Shown in pieces: positions 1-11,420 of a stretch of DNA of 64,000 nucleotides (position 1 is its first letter; every line of letters starts with the position of its first letter). This DNA comes from Actinostola sp. cb2023. Its lineage: Eukaryota; Cnidaria; Anthozoa; Actiniaria; Actinostolidae. The DNA lies in contig JAUJYZ010001075.1 of the NCBI GenBank assembly GCA_033675265.1, forward strand, positions 415,501 through 479,500. The letters are read 5' to 3'. The notes beneath the pieces are model-generated. The model was given only the letters and a program-made list of their open reading frames with translations, was not told the DNA's origin and made no database searches. A program made the translations under genes and the position numbers.

Positions 1-56
1 TGATGACTTGTATTCCTATTGGGTATTCGATGGGTACATGACGACTATAAACTAAC

Positions 57-2901
57 CTCTATAGCGCATTCTTGCATCAGACCAACGATGGGAATCAACA
101 TATCTTCCTGACCAACCCTGATTAGCTTGGCCAATAGTGGCACACTGCCTGCTTTATAGATCGCTGTTCGATTATTGCTGCTTTTACTACAGCTCCACAG
201 TGCCAGCGCGGCGCAGCGAGATACTTCCATATCTAGTGTGTGCTGCTCGTATGACTTGGTGTGTTTGCGTCTTCCTTTCTCATCGTCGACACTTAGAAGG
301 TCCACCTTGAGATAAAGCCGGGTTCTTCAGTACACAATTACAACCGATGACAAGGAACTGATCAAGTATATAACATAAATTACCATTTTCTGAATGCCGC
401 CACATCTTCGTAGGATGTTTCTTGCTCTACTTGACCGCGCCAAGTTAGCCAAAGTAGCCGCTGCTAGGCCTTGAATTTCCTTGCCTCCCGTTGTTACTAG
501 CTCAACGATGATTGGTATGCCTATGTCAAATATGGGGTATGTTAAAGTTGATATAAACATGAAATAAATAACCATGAATGGCTCGACAGTATTAATTTTT
601 GCACTGAGATTGCGTAGTCTAGAGAACGTTACCCCATGATTTTTGGAGAGCTTGCTATTCAGTTAGTATTTATCCAAACACTCTCAAACTTGGTAAACTT
701 ATAAGTTTTATTTTATTCTTTTTATTTTAATTATTTTTTTATAAACTTCGCCACATGGGCAGAGAAACCCCACAGAGCAAAGCTGCACTCCATTTTAGTG
801 TGATCTTTCTTGTGATGGGATTCATTTCTTAATCAAATTAATAGTTCTACATTCGGTCCCAGTCCCTTCAGCAACTTCGGAATGGCTAATACATGTAACA
901 GTTCGAAACTATGAAACTGTTACCATGGTGATGATATATAGTCGGTCTATGCCGGCAACGTTGTGCAGTTGGTTGCACGAGATACCGATGTGGACGCGCA
1001 AGGTTGGTTACTTGGTTGGTTGAACGGTGCAGGTGGATTGTTTCGATTGTTTCGATTCAGTTTGCAAGAGCATCGCACCGGAATTTAAGTTACTTTATTT
1101 ACGGTGAGCGCGGGGTCTTTCGTTTCTTTCAACTGTCTTACAATACTTCATGATGCTCTTTATACTCACCTCCCAGTTTTATGATGGTGTTGATGTTGTA
1201 TTTACTGTTTGTAGTGAGAGGTAAAAGCAGTTGTAACGATCCTATCTTACACCTGTATTCAGTTGTTTTTAGTAGGTTTAACAACACGTGTAAACCATTC
1301 GCTTCTCGAATGGCCATTTGACTCATTTCCTGTGTTAAATTAAAGTCTTTCAGCGCACAAAGGCAAAGAACCGTTGCTGTTGGGTTTCCAATCTGATTTT
1401 AAAACAAAACGCGACAAAGCATTAACTGAGTGCCACAGAGTCGTTATATCCATGTGATACTTCTAGAGTCGATAATCGCTCGTAAGTTACTCGGCACGTA
1501 CAAAACGTTTCCGTACACTGTTTGGCTTACTTTGAGAAACTTGACCATTCTCTGTATTTGCCAGTATTCAGATGGTAGGTCAGCGGCATTCTATATAAAC
1601 AATTACAGTAATATTCAATCACTAATAGTCGATCATATATCGATTGTTTCAGTGTCGTTCAGCTCTTACAATTTTCCCGTCCATCACCCGATCGTCGTCC
1701 TCGTCACTCGGCGTGGAGCTCTCGCTGTACTCGGTTTCTGGTCGTGTAACCATAGTAACCACAGATCTTCGGTCAGACGTCGTAGTGTGTCTACGACTAA
1801 GAAAGAAACGTTAGACTTTATGTAGAAACGTAGTAATCAGCCGAACTACATCCATACCTATCATTACTTCTTGATTTAATCCTGGTGATCTGTTGCTTTG
1901 GTTTGGACTCTTCTTCGCTGCGAGGTGATAATTCAGTACAATGATTGTATAGTCAGTGCTATGATAAAATAAATGAGGTCCATCTCTACATGGTTTGTTT
2001 ACCTGTCATTGTCGAAGAGCCTCAAGTTTTTCCATTTCGTCGATGGCTCACGTCTTGTAGTCCTTCTCGTTTCTAATTTGTTCTTGTCGTCATTTGTTTT
2101 CTTTCTGGAACCATTTTCCTGTTTGTTGTTGGTTTTGTTTTCATCTGTCTGGGGTCTAAAGCATAAGATAGTAATACACTAAAAACTGTTCGGCAAACTT
2201 ATACTGATACACGGTATTACACTGAACCAGATTATTCAGATCTTGAAACTTCGAGGACTGAAAATTGAAAATTGTAATCCCGGCGCGCAGCTAACCGCTA
2301 ATTAGGGAAGCCAGAAAGTGTGGTCGAATGGCGAATTCCTGGACCCGGTGTTTCACTGTGAGTTGAGTTTGTTTACGTTAGTTCTTCGAGGCGGTTTTTC
2401 TCCGGGCCGGTACTTCAGTTTTGCGCTTCCTCAGTAAAAACGAACTAGTGAGATGAGTGTATAAAATATAGAATGTAGTAAGAAGTGAGTGTGAGAGTCG
2501 TGTCCCCAATTAGCAGTTCTGCTAAATACACTTGACACGTTAAAAAAATATTTTAATACAATGTTTAAATCGTGCTGCAGCTAATCGAAATACCTTTGCT
2601 TTGTCGGCGTTTTACGGTCTCTGGATTTGCTCGTGTGTTTTTTCGACCTCGGTTTTTCTTCTTTGCTCTGAACATCTTCTTCACCAGAACTTTGACTTAA
2701 ATATTTCTTAATGAAGGAATTCTATATGGAAGTATTAGAGAAAGAACGTTTAATACTAACTTAAAATCCTAGCATTCAGTGGAAATTCTTAAGACTCAGT
2801 AAAAGTACCTCTTTTACGGCAGTACTGGATGGAGGATTGGTCTCTGACTCTGTGTTTACGGGTTCATTCTCTACTGTAGTAGAATCCTCGTTTTGCTCCA
2901 T
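57..2901 (-). CDS. ODAD2: ODAD2 (ARMC4) outer dynein arm docking protein, 5' part
   Basis: Armadillo-repeat protein that in other animals docks outer dynein arms on ciliary axonemes. Seven coding exons read right to left: 2901-2809, 2706-2594, 1796-1670, 1590-1531, 1392-1170, 520-384 and 305-57. They join in phase with GT-AG sites to give 334 codons. ATG 2901 follows an in-frame TGA about 18 nt upstream. The N-terminus is short, acidic and Ser-rich. It is followed by [16 protein letters not shown], then [17 protein letters not shown], then ARM repeats including [17 protein letters not shown] and [13 protein letters not shown]. These match my memory of vertebrate ARMC4 almost motif for motif. 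The last visible donor (GTTAGT, 51-56) shows that further ARM exons lie beyond the left edge. The N-terminal region before EYWQIQ is about 114 residues, far shorter than in human ODAD2, so an upstream exon or a genuinely short form is possible. Confidence 0.9.
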
Positions 2902-4503
2902 ATTAGACAAAGAATCTCAGAGTCTTTTGCTATGTTCTTCTGAATGGATGATTCTGACTTGTACGTTTATAAACAACACTGAAAGATAAGTTTTAGCAGC
3001 AAACTTGATGAACTACGAATCAGAACAACATATGTAACATTTCGTAAACGGAGTAGCGTTTTTCATTGAGCGAGGAAGTAATTGTTTTGTCTCTTAATTC
3101 TTCATTTTGTTTTGCATAGTTGTCAAAACGACCGAGAAAGAATGCATGAGATCATCGTCACTTGATCAACACCACAATTAAACGAATGAAAAACACCGGA
3201 AATCAGTTTACGTCTTAACAATGGACACGTGACTGTGTTGGAAGCAAGTCTTGGCTCATTATTGCATTTTAATGGTTTACTAACTACTGCGTACTTTGGC
3301 ATGGGAACAACTGATACGGTTTACAGTTTGTTTGTTTATTTGTTTGTTTGTTTTCATATCGTAGTTTCTAAATTTTGCGTTTTTTTGTTCTTCTTCTTCG
3401 TTTAATATTCATCTGACGACTACGGCTTATTTCCGCTATTTCATCCATGCAAAAAGGAAAACGGCAAAGTGTGTTTGGTAATATGAACACGACTGAAACA
3501 CTGCCTCTACTGTGATTCAAACTTCTAGCATATTTAATTTCACGTAAACATGGTGGTCTGTTTTATCGAATTATTTGTCTGAATTAATTATAATTATGCT
3601 TGAATACATTTGTTAAAACGAAGGAATAAAACCGAAAAATTAAACAGATAAAATAACGAAACTATAAAAGACTGTTCAAGTAAGAATGTTGACGATAAAA
3701 CCTTTCAAAGTGTTTAAATCATGAGATACTTTCATACTGATTTGGGGATACTTGAATGCTGTACGTATAACGAAGAGTACGATCGTGCTAGCTAAGTAGG
3801 TTACCATGCAAAACACTAGCAGTATCGGCCGTCAGTTCTTCAGTGTGATACATAAACATTGCACACAAACTAATAATTTCGCATCGAGGACCATTTCAAG
3901 CTACTCTACATATCACTAGTATTTACATCAAAACGTAATACCAGCTTAACTTGACTTCATCGCATTAGATATAAAACTGAAAATATAATGGTTACTTACA
4001 AATGAGCTGTCGTTAGAGGGTATCCAAAATCAGAAAGCTTGAGAGCGTTGGAAGAGAGGAAAATTCAATCTCGCTTGACGGAGAAGAATTTCATATTCAT
4101 TTTTGCCAGATAATTTCAATTGCATTGAAAACACAATTCAGTTGTTATGGTAACATTATTTGGTGGGACAGGTGGATGAAGATAATGGCTCAACTACATT
4201 CACGATAATCACGAGAAGTGAGCTATCTTATTTATATTGCAGATGGATTTTTAGAGTTTCAATAACCAAGTTTAATATTTGTCTTTGGATTCTCGCAAAC
4301 GTAAGGCAAAGCCAGTCGTTTTGTGCGACGTACCGCATATCAAAAGGAACGTAGGCGCATGCAAAACGAAGAGGAAATGTTAGCTAACGTTTATCGTGTT
4401 CATATGTTTGTCTCTCTGTCCATCTCAGACACAATGCAAGATATCGAAGAATTCAATATCATGATTTGTTAGTTTAAGTAATTCAATTAAATATATTTTC
4501 AGT
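2902..4503. other. Intergenic, no gene seen
   Basis: AT-rich sequence upstream of the ODAD2 start. It should hold the ODAD2 promoter and 5' UTR. I see short T-rich and TTTG runs near 3328-3350 but no coding exon, RNA gene or clear core promoter element. Confidence 0.5.
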
Positions 4504-6807
4504 AAAATCAAGAGGGACAGAGAGAGAGTCTCGCGCTATTTTTCGGATATCATAAGACATAATTTCAATAAATCTATTTTTAGAATGCGGACGTCTGAGG
4601 AAATTAAGTTCCGGTTCAAAGTAGATGGCGGCTATTTAGATCTATCTTACTCTATCCCGGCGAAATAAAACCATGTTTTGTTTTTTTAATTTGATTACTT
4701 TTTATAGATGGCTCGGATAATTTATAGATTATTAGACTTTTGAGACTATAATGAGTCAGATGATAACAAAGAAAATGTAAATGTCCCGCGGAAAGAAACT
4801 AGTGAATGCTTTTTGTCAACAACTGCTTCTTTCATCTGCACCAAAATGTCTAATTCTTCTTCCATTTGAGACCTGCTTTCTGATCAGTGTTATTTTTCGT
4901 TTCCCTTTCTTTGCTGAGAGAGTGTCTTTCCCAAGTTTAATTTGGCAAAGTGCTGCACCAGGCAGAAATTCGGTATAATAACATAAGCTTATTCGTTTCA
5001 GCATCAACTGATTTGAGAAATAATACTTATTACTTGATTCTGACTGAGCAAAGTCATAAACAAGGGAATACAATATGCCGGTGATGCGGCCTCTATTTTA
5101 AATGGTACTCGATGGATAACAAAGTAATTTTGAACGGTTTTGCGCTCAACTTTTTATTTTCACTGAAGCGGCCATATATAAAAGCCAACTTGTGGACTCA
5201 GTGAATCCAGTAAACGTTGAATCAAAACTTGAATGAAGTAAACCGTAGTTTTTGCAGAGATTTCAAGTCATTCAGATGCCGTTATACACACAAAAAATAT
5301 TCACAATCCATTTTTAAGTCATTTTTGGTAAAGAAAATACACAAGCACACAACAAACACGCTTACTTTCACTGCTTGTTTGATTCACTCGTGACTCGTCT
5401 TGTCGCTCATCATCATGTTTCACGGCAAATTTGTCAGTTTTGAATAGCCTTGTGAAAACTCTTCAAACCGGCCACAACGATAATTACAAGATACCACTAA
5501 ACCACATCCAAGAATAAATTGAAGTCACTTTCTGACGAAATAGTTTGACGAAAGAGACGAAAATACGTCTTTGAAAGTCTTCGGCGAAGCCGGCAGCTTT
5601 GCATCTACAGTACACGCTACAACAATCAACAGCCTTTTTGGAAAACCAGCAATTTTCACGACTTTATCCTTAGGTTTTCCATCGGATTTAGTCTTTAATG
5701 CACTTTCAAATCGATTACATCTATTCTTGGGAATGTTTTTCTTAATTGTTCAAGGCAGAACAGCAAGAAGAAAGTACAAACAGCGACCTTCTTCATGCAG
5801 CGACCTTCTTGTTGAATGAGTTGGCATGCAGTAGTTTTCGGCGTTTAGTTTTTGTTGTTCATTCAATCCTACAGACCACAACACAAGGCGACTTTTGGCC
5901 TCTGTTCGAACTTAAACAACTCCTTTCCATATAAAATAAATTCTTGCGATGATTTTCTGATGATTTCAGTCAAAATCACAGTCAAAATACTCGGCCTAAA
6001 GGCCCGGACACACGGTGCAACTATTGCGCGCAACGTTGCGCGCAACGTTGCGCGCAACAGCGAGTTGCAGCGAGTTGCACCGTGTGTCCACCCTTGCAAC
6101 TGTTGTGCGCAACGTTGCGCGCAACAGTTGCAGAAGTAGAATCGAGTTCTACTTTTGCAACGTTGTGCGCAACAAATTGCATTGTGTGAACACGTCTGCA
6201 ACATTTCTTGCAACTGCCCGAGGCTCTCGTCCAATAAAATGCGATTCTTTCGTAATTCCGCTGACTACAATAACAGTGGTTTGAGGCTCGTGTTAAATTC
6301 GATTGGTATGCGTCTGTTCTGAATTCTTGCTTCTTTTCAGTATATTTCATTAATTTATCAAGATTGTCAATCTGATCGAAATTCAAGTAAATAAAAAAGT
6401 GCTAATTCGCAAATGTCATCGGCGAAAAGCGTGAATCGCTGATTGATTGGGTTTACAGAATCATTTGCACAAAATAGCACTATGTACAAAGAGACGGCTT
6501 AATGTTAACAATTCAATACATAAATAAAGATTTCTGATGTTCGTTTTATTAGGAACTTCAGCGAATTGCGCGCAACAGTTGCAAGAAAAGTTGCAGCGTG
6601 TGGCATCTCCCTAAATTCTGTTGCGCGCAACGTTGCGCGCAACAGTTGCACCGTGTGTCCGGGCCTTAATAAAAACAATTTTTACATCTGCTTTGAACCG
6701 GAAGTTAGTTTACTCAGACGTCCGCATTCTAAAAATAGATTTAGTGAAATTAAGATATCCCAGACCCTATACTGGAAGAGTCCCTCTCTGTCCCTCATGG
6801 TCTCTTG
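4504..6807. mobile_element. 2.3 kb element bounded by about 120-bp inverted repeats
   Basis: The segment 4504-4626 recurs in inverted orientation at 6685-6807. Shared blocks include TCTATTTTTAGAATGCGGAC, a CCGGTTCAAAG block and an AGGGACAGAGAG block, at roughly three-quarters identity. This is the layout of an old DNA transposon with long terminal inverted repeats. The interior holds no credible transposase, so it is probably non-autonomous or decayed. A younger MITE (6000-6666) sits just inside the right arm. Confidence 0.55.
6000..6666. mobile_element. PIF/Harbinger-like MITE rich in GCGCAAC palindromes
   Basis: The ends are inverted copies beginning AGGCCCGGACACACGGTGCA. The element is flanked by TAA at 5997-5999 and 6667-6669, matching the 3-bp TWA target duplication of PIF/Harbinger elements. 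Near each end are repeated GTTGCGCGCAAC palindromes. There is no transposase, so it is non-autonomous. An internal copy of the palindromic block at 6108-6180 and another at 6565-6650 give the element several nested hairpins. Confidence 0.65.
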
Positions 6808-7480
6808 GTAAAATAGAATTTCCTTCGAAACCATGAACAAGTTCAAAATGACTGACAATTTTTAGACGACGTCCCACAAGACTCAAATAAATGTTGAGCC
6901 TACGCGACAAGACCAAATGAATCATGGGTAATGGTGCTTATTTGTTTTCTACAACTTCATTGCAAGCGCACAGAAGTGTTGATAGAGCCATCACACGTCG
7001 CCGTTTGTCATTACCGCTACCGTTCCTTGCATTTGAATGTTTCATAGATCGAGATTTGCACTATATAAGTATTAGATTATTAAATTATTCCTTCCCAAAT
7101 AAAACAGTCCGCCTACACAGTACAGAAAAACCGGGAGATAAACCGTGGATAACTCCATGATCCTCCATCGATTAAATATATCATCGTTGATGCAGTACAA
7201 GATAAAAAACCTTCTCTTTTTGGGATCGTGACCAATGGCGAGTAATGGCGCAACCTTAGAGGATACTTCTTTCAGAGATCTCAATATCAGGAAAAAACAT
7301 TTTATGCTAACAAAGAGAAGCATTTACTGAACACTCCGATTCCGTTCGTCAGGCAAGCTGTCAGGAAAACCATCTTCATCGTTAGGCTTACTTAGTGGTG
7401 AAAGAGGGCAAAACAATCAAGGATCCTGAGATAGGGTGAGATAGTAAATCTGATCAATAACAACTTCCTCAATGTCCCCG
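6808..7480. other. Intergenic, no gene seen
   Basis: No exon with coding character and splice signals was found on either strand. The open frames here are short and of biased composition. Confidence 0.4.
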
Positions 7481-8404
7481 GCAAGTGCCCTTCCATCGCT
7501 TGATATTGCTGACCTTCCCGCTTACCTGCCTGCACCTGAACCTTCTCCCACCATATCGGAGCCTGATGTATGCAATTGGCTACTTAATGTCAACACTTTG
7601 CCTGTGAACTTTCCTGCCCAGACCAACCCATCTTCAACACCTCTCTTCTGACTGGCATTGTACCATCTACCTGGAAAGACTCATTCATCTCACCTATTCC
7701 AAAACCTGTCACTTGTGAAGATGAACTTTCCCGGCTGCCCAGACCAACCCATCTTCAACACCTCTCTTCTGACTGGCATTGTACCATCTACCTGGAAAGA
7801 CTCATTCATCTCACCTATTCCAAAACCTGTCACTTGTGAAGATGAACTTTCCTGCCCAGACCAACGTACCCATCTTCAACACCTCTCTTCTTACTGGCAT
7901 TGTACCATCTACCTGGAAAGACTCATTCATCTCACCTATTCCAAAACCTGTCACTTGTGAAGATGAACTTTCCTGCCCAGACCAACGTACCCATCTTCAA
8001 CACCTCTCTTCTTACTGGCATTGTACCATCTACCTGGAAAGACTCATTCATCTCACCTATTCCAAAACCTGTCACTTGTGAAGATGAACTTTCCTGCCCA
8101 GACCAACCCATCTTCAACACCTCTCTTCTGACTGGCATTGTACCATCTACCTGGAAAGACTCATTCATCTCACCTATTCCAAAACCTGTCACTTGTGAAG
8201 ATGAACTTTCCTGCCCAGACCAACGTACCCATCTTCAACACCTCTCTTCTTACTGGCATTGTACCATCTACCTGGAAAGACTCATTCATCTCACCTATTC
8301 CAAAACCTGTCACTTGTGAAGATGAACTTTGCACTAGTGCAGCGTCCTTGTCAAGTGAAGAACTGAAGGACTTGAAGATTATCGATGATCCACTCGTTTG
8401 CTAG
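7481..8404 (+). mobile_element. LINE ORF2 fragment with internal tandem expansion
   Basis: The plus strand encodes stretches typical of the start of a non-LTR reverse transcriptase: LPAYLPAPEPSPTISEPDVC, then SLLTGIVPSTWKDSFISPIPKP-like sequence, where the G-V-P-x-W-K and P-I-P-K positions are the family hallmark. The region is not an intact gene. The GIVPSTWK block is repeated six times in tandem (see 7611-8330), and because most units are 121 bp long each repeat changes frame. This is most likely a dead CR1/L2-type LINE piece that later expanded as a minisatellite. Confidence 0.6.
7611..8330 (+). repeat. Six-copy minisatellite, unit 117-121 bp
   Basis: Near-identical units each contain GGCATTGTACCATCTACCTG followed by AAAACCTGTCACTTGTGAAG. 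GGCATTGTACC begins about 7653, 7774, 7895, 8016, 8133 and 8254. Units differ mainly by an optional GTA before CCCATCTTC and a short insertion near 7735. The high identity implies recent expansion. Confidence 0.9.
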
Positions 8405-8472
8405 TCTCCCTCGCAGCCGTGTTTAGCCGGTGTGTTGCGTGACGACACTAAACACGGCTGCGAGGGAGACTA
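8402..8472. repeat. Perfect 24-bp hairpin of the AGTCTCCCTCGCAGCCG family
   Basis: Arms 8402-8425 and 8449-8472 are perfect inverted copies starting TAGTCTCCCTCGCAGCCGTG, with a 23-nt loop containing GCGTGACGAC. Related sequences occur at 14011, 24228, 27033, 41752, 54308, 61886 and 62158, so this is a miniature-element family. Confidence 0.8.
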
Positions 8473-8530
8473 CTCGTTTGCGTGTTGTTTGAAATTCAAG
8501 TATTGTCAACATATTATCACATTATACATA

Positions 8531-8916
8531 CAGTCATTCTCAAAAAGGTTGTCCAGATGAAAAGACTACAATACTACAATAAAGTCGCGTGATTCATTAT
8601 GTATTCAATTTCCTCGCGTGAAATTTCAATTTGAGATGCAAAAGTACACGGTATTGTGAGAAATGAATGTAATTGTAATATAATAATAATAATTTATTTA
8701 TTTATATTGCGCACTTTTCATAAAATTATCAAGTGCGCATTACAATATTTATTACTATAAAAATTGCTATAAAATATTAAAATAAAACATAGCTATAGAA
8801 ATTGCGCTGGTATCAACTCGCAGTTCTGCGCGCAGAAATTGAATACATAATGAATCACGTGACTTTATTATAGTATTGTAGTCTTTTCATCTGGACAACC
8901 TTTTTGAGAATGCCTG
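8531..8916. mobile_element. Tc1/mariner-like MITE with long terminal inverted repeats
   Basis: The ends CAGTCATTCTCAAAAAGGTT and AACCTTTTTGAGAATGCCTG are inverted copies. The inverted similarity extends about 85 bp into each side. TA dinucleotides flank the element at 8529-8530 and 8917-8918, the usual target duplication of Tc1/mariner. It is 386 bp long with no transposase. Confidence 0.75.
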
Positions 8917-9226
8917 TATATGGGAGGGGTGGTTGTGCGACTGAAAATTGGACTCTCAGTGTTCTATCGTTTCCTTTTCTTAATAGATGTTTTCCTTCAT
9001 TTCTATACATTCAGTCCAGTATACGTATCATATATTTTTAATTCAGTACATAATATTAAAAAAAATATTATATCCAGCTCAGGTTTATCTCAGTTTATTA
9101 TTCAATTTTCATACATTGTACAAATTCCGATCTTCTGGTTGGTTGATTTGTGTTATGACGCGACAACTGGGGCGTGTAAATTCTTTACACCACGGCTTTT
9201 ACACCACGGTGTTAGTATTGCAAAAT

Positions 9227-9374
9227 GTTAACGCCCTCTTTGCTCGTGAATTATCGGGATTTTACCTTCACTCGTTCACTAACAATGAACTCGAAATTTT
9301 CTCACCGTGCAGTATTTAAATTTCTCGTTCATTGTTAGTGAACCCCGATAACCCACTCGCTCGAGTGCGTTAAC
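9227..9374. repeat. Imperfect palindromic element, 148 bp
   Basis: GTTAACGCCCTC at the left pairs with the GTTAAC-ended right side, and TTCACTAACAATGAAC pairs with GTTCATTGTTAGTGAA. Together they form a long imperfect hairpin typical of foldback MITEs. Confidence 0.65.
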
Positions 9375-9383
9375 CTCTAATTA

Positions 9384-9487
9384 ATCAAGCGTTTATATTT
9401 GTAAAGCGCTTTTGGTCTTTTTTAGGAAAGGGCGCTATATAAAATTAAAATTATTATATATTATTATATATTATTATTATTATTATA
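9384..9487 (+). repeat. SINE/LINE 3' tail with TATTA microsatellite
   Basis: A TTTATATTTGTAAAGCGC...GGGCGCTATATAAAA block followed by a run of TTATTA. This is the usual tail of non-LTR elements in many invertebrates. Confidence 0.5.
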
Positions 9488-10074
9488 TCAATTAACGCCG
9501 TATGAACATATAGCTGAGCCGGCAAGTGTTGCAGGGTGGGACAACGGGCTTTTTTTGGAAATGGCGAATTCGGAAAAGAGATGGGAGGGGGAGGGGGAGG
9601 GGGTAGATACTGGCTCAGCCGTTACTACTCTACTGCAGAATCTTCCTTGCATCATAGAATCACGGTATGATTTGTTACACAATCATTATGATAACCCTTA
9701 GCACTGAATTGCTCTATTAAGATCATGTTAGTCTAGTTTTCGCGCAACGTTGTTTTGCGTTGAAAACATCGTCTTGTATGTTGATAGAGAGTGCGCTAAA
9801 AACACTACTTGACGCCGCACCGTTAATCGTCCCGCGTGTAACAAGGCCTTTCTATACAAAAACATAAAATACTGTTTTGTAATATATATAATACTATTAA
9901 GTGATGCAAAACTTTCACTGCTTCTATAAAAGTAATGAAGTGATCCATCTTCGTTATATAATAAATGCTACAATCAATACTATAAACAATAATTAACAGT
10001 TATATAATGCACTCCAAGTAATCTCCAAAGTTCAATGGTTTATCTTAATTTGTTGACGACCAATTCGTTCTATT

Positions 10075-10914
10075 TTAATAAGACGATGGATCTTTGCTGC
10101 TATATCGAACATAGCTGAGATCGTTATCTAGTTTATCTTTACCACTTGAAGTATGTTTGCGGTTCTTGCGTCGTCGTCCTTTATGTCGTCGTGAAGTCTT
10201 CGGACGCTTTGACCTGCTAAGAGCTTTTACTCTTCTATGCTTACTGTCCTGTCGTCGCGAGGGTGTTTTCTTCTTCGCATACCATCTCAGGAAGTAACGC
10301 AGTGATGTTTTCTTTCCTCGGTCTTTCTTGTGGAGATTACTTTGATGCCGTTTAGCGTATTTAAACACAGTTTGGGAGTATCGCTTGTTGTTCACGTGAT
10401 AGTGGTTTCTATGGAAGATGTTGCCATAACGACGTCGACTACTCATCTTATGGTTGCTAGGTTGCTTACGAAGGGATTTCCGTATTTGTTTATTCCTGAT
10501 GACGTGGAAATGGTTTCTATGGAATTTGTTGCCATGACTACTCGTCTTACGTTTGTTACTACTTTTACGTCGCTTTTTTCCACGTACAGATTTCTTTCCT
10601 AAGAGTTTAAAATATCATAACTCTGTAAGAAAACTCATACTACGGTTTATTTGACAACGTTGGTAAGCAAAGCTTCATGGCGTCTTAGACTAACCTTTTC
10701 TTTTGTTTCTCTCACTGAGATCAATGACAATGTGAAAGACCATCTTTGAACGAGGTGTTCGTTTGAGTGGTTCAGCAGAGGTGACGTCAGTTTCCAAAGT
10801 CTCGATGGTTCTCTCTTCACCATGGTCTATAGATGTAGCGTCGATGTACTGCATATTTAGGCTTAGACACACAGCAATGCCCAGAACAATGGCCAAGTGA
10901 AGAAGGTGTGTCAT
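10075..10914 (-). CDS. Secreted polybasic K/R/H-rich protein, unrecognised
   Basis: Two exons, 10914-10695 and 10598-10075, joined by a GT-AG intron in matching phase (one base, then two), give 247 residues and a TAA stop. Exon 1 starts with a clear signal peptide (MTHLLHLAIVLGIAVCLSLN), followed by an acidic stretch (GEERTIETLETDVTS) and then an abrupt change to Lys/Arg/His-rich sequence to the C-terminus. The basic part contains a duplicated motif, GNKFHRNHFHVIRNK and GNIFHRNHYHVNNK, about 34 residues apart, and many KR, RR and KK pairs. The acidic-then-basic order is what one sees in propeptide-protected secreted cationic proteins. I do not recognise a family. Possible roles are a cationic antimicrobial or prohormone precursor, or an extracellular-matrix or biomineral protein. 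These are guesses. Confidence 0.7.
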
Positions 10915-10971
10915 ACTGCCTACAAAACTACACAATGTATTGAAGTCAATATAGAATGAAGCTATAAATAC

Positions 10972-11412
10972 CCCGGGGGGGGGGGGGGGGGGGAGGGGTA
11001 CTCCCATATATGGGCTATACGAGGACGTGCCGCTGGACAGGGTATGGTTGTTGGCCTCTCTGTCCTGAACAGGGTATACATTTTATGTGAGTCTGTCCTA
11101 AACAGGGTATGGTATTGCACGATTGTCGTCGTTAAATATGGTTTTATACGGAATTGAGCCATCCGAGATCCGAGCGAGACGTTTGCCAATCTTTAGCAGG
11201 TCATCAGTCAACATAAAACGCGTTAAAATTGTGTAAAAGAAGACAGTGTGTATTTTGCCCTTTGTCCTAAACAGGGTCCTAAAATATAGGGTGTTGTCCT
11301 AGACAGGGTAGGTATTTTATATATTTTTGTCCTAAACAGGGTCAGGGTTTGAAACCCTCAGCGGTACCCCTATACCCAAACATGGGTCAAGTACCCCCCC
11401 CCCCCCCCCCGG
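10972..11412. mobile_element. MITE with poly-G/poly-C ends and 8-bp target duplication
   Basis: Begins CCCGGGG with a G run then GGGGTACTCCCATATATGGG, and ends CATGGGTCAAGTACCCC with a C run and GG. The ends are inverted copies. The 8-bp ATAAATAC flanks both sides (10964-10971 and 11413-11420), a length typical of hAT-type insertions. The interior repeats GTCCTAAACAGGGT-like motifs. It lies about 60 bp upstream of the polybasic gene start and may affect its promoter. A relative is at 57522-57804. Confidence 0.7.
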
Positions 11413-11420
11413 ATAAATAC

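Noticed and set aside
1430..1825. 131-codon plus-strand frame opposite ODAD2
   Set aside because: It overlaps two well-supported ODAD2 exons in antisense and has no motif of its own.
5869..6386. Cys/Arg/Ala-rich frames on both strands near 6 kb
   Set aside because: They translate the GTTGCGCGCAAC palindromes of the Harbinger-like MITE.
7658..8404. Series of overlapping plus-strand frames of 88-139 codons with the same repeated peptide
   Set aside because: Each is a different frame of the 121-bp tandem array derived from a LINE. The coding-strand peptide is a retroelement relic.
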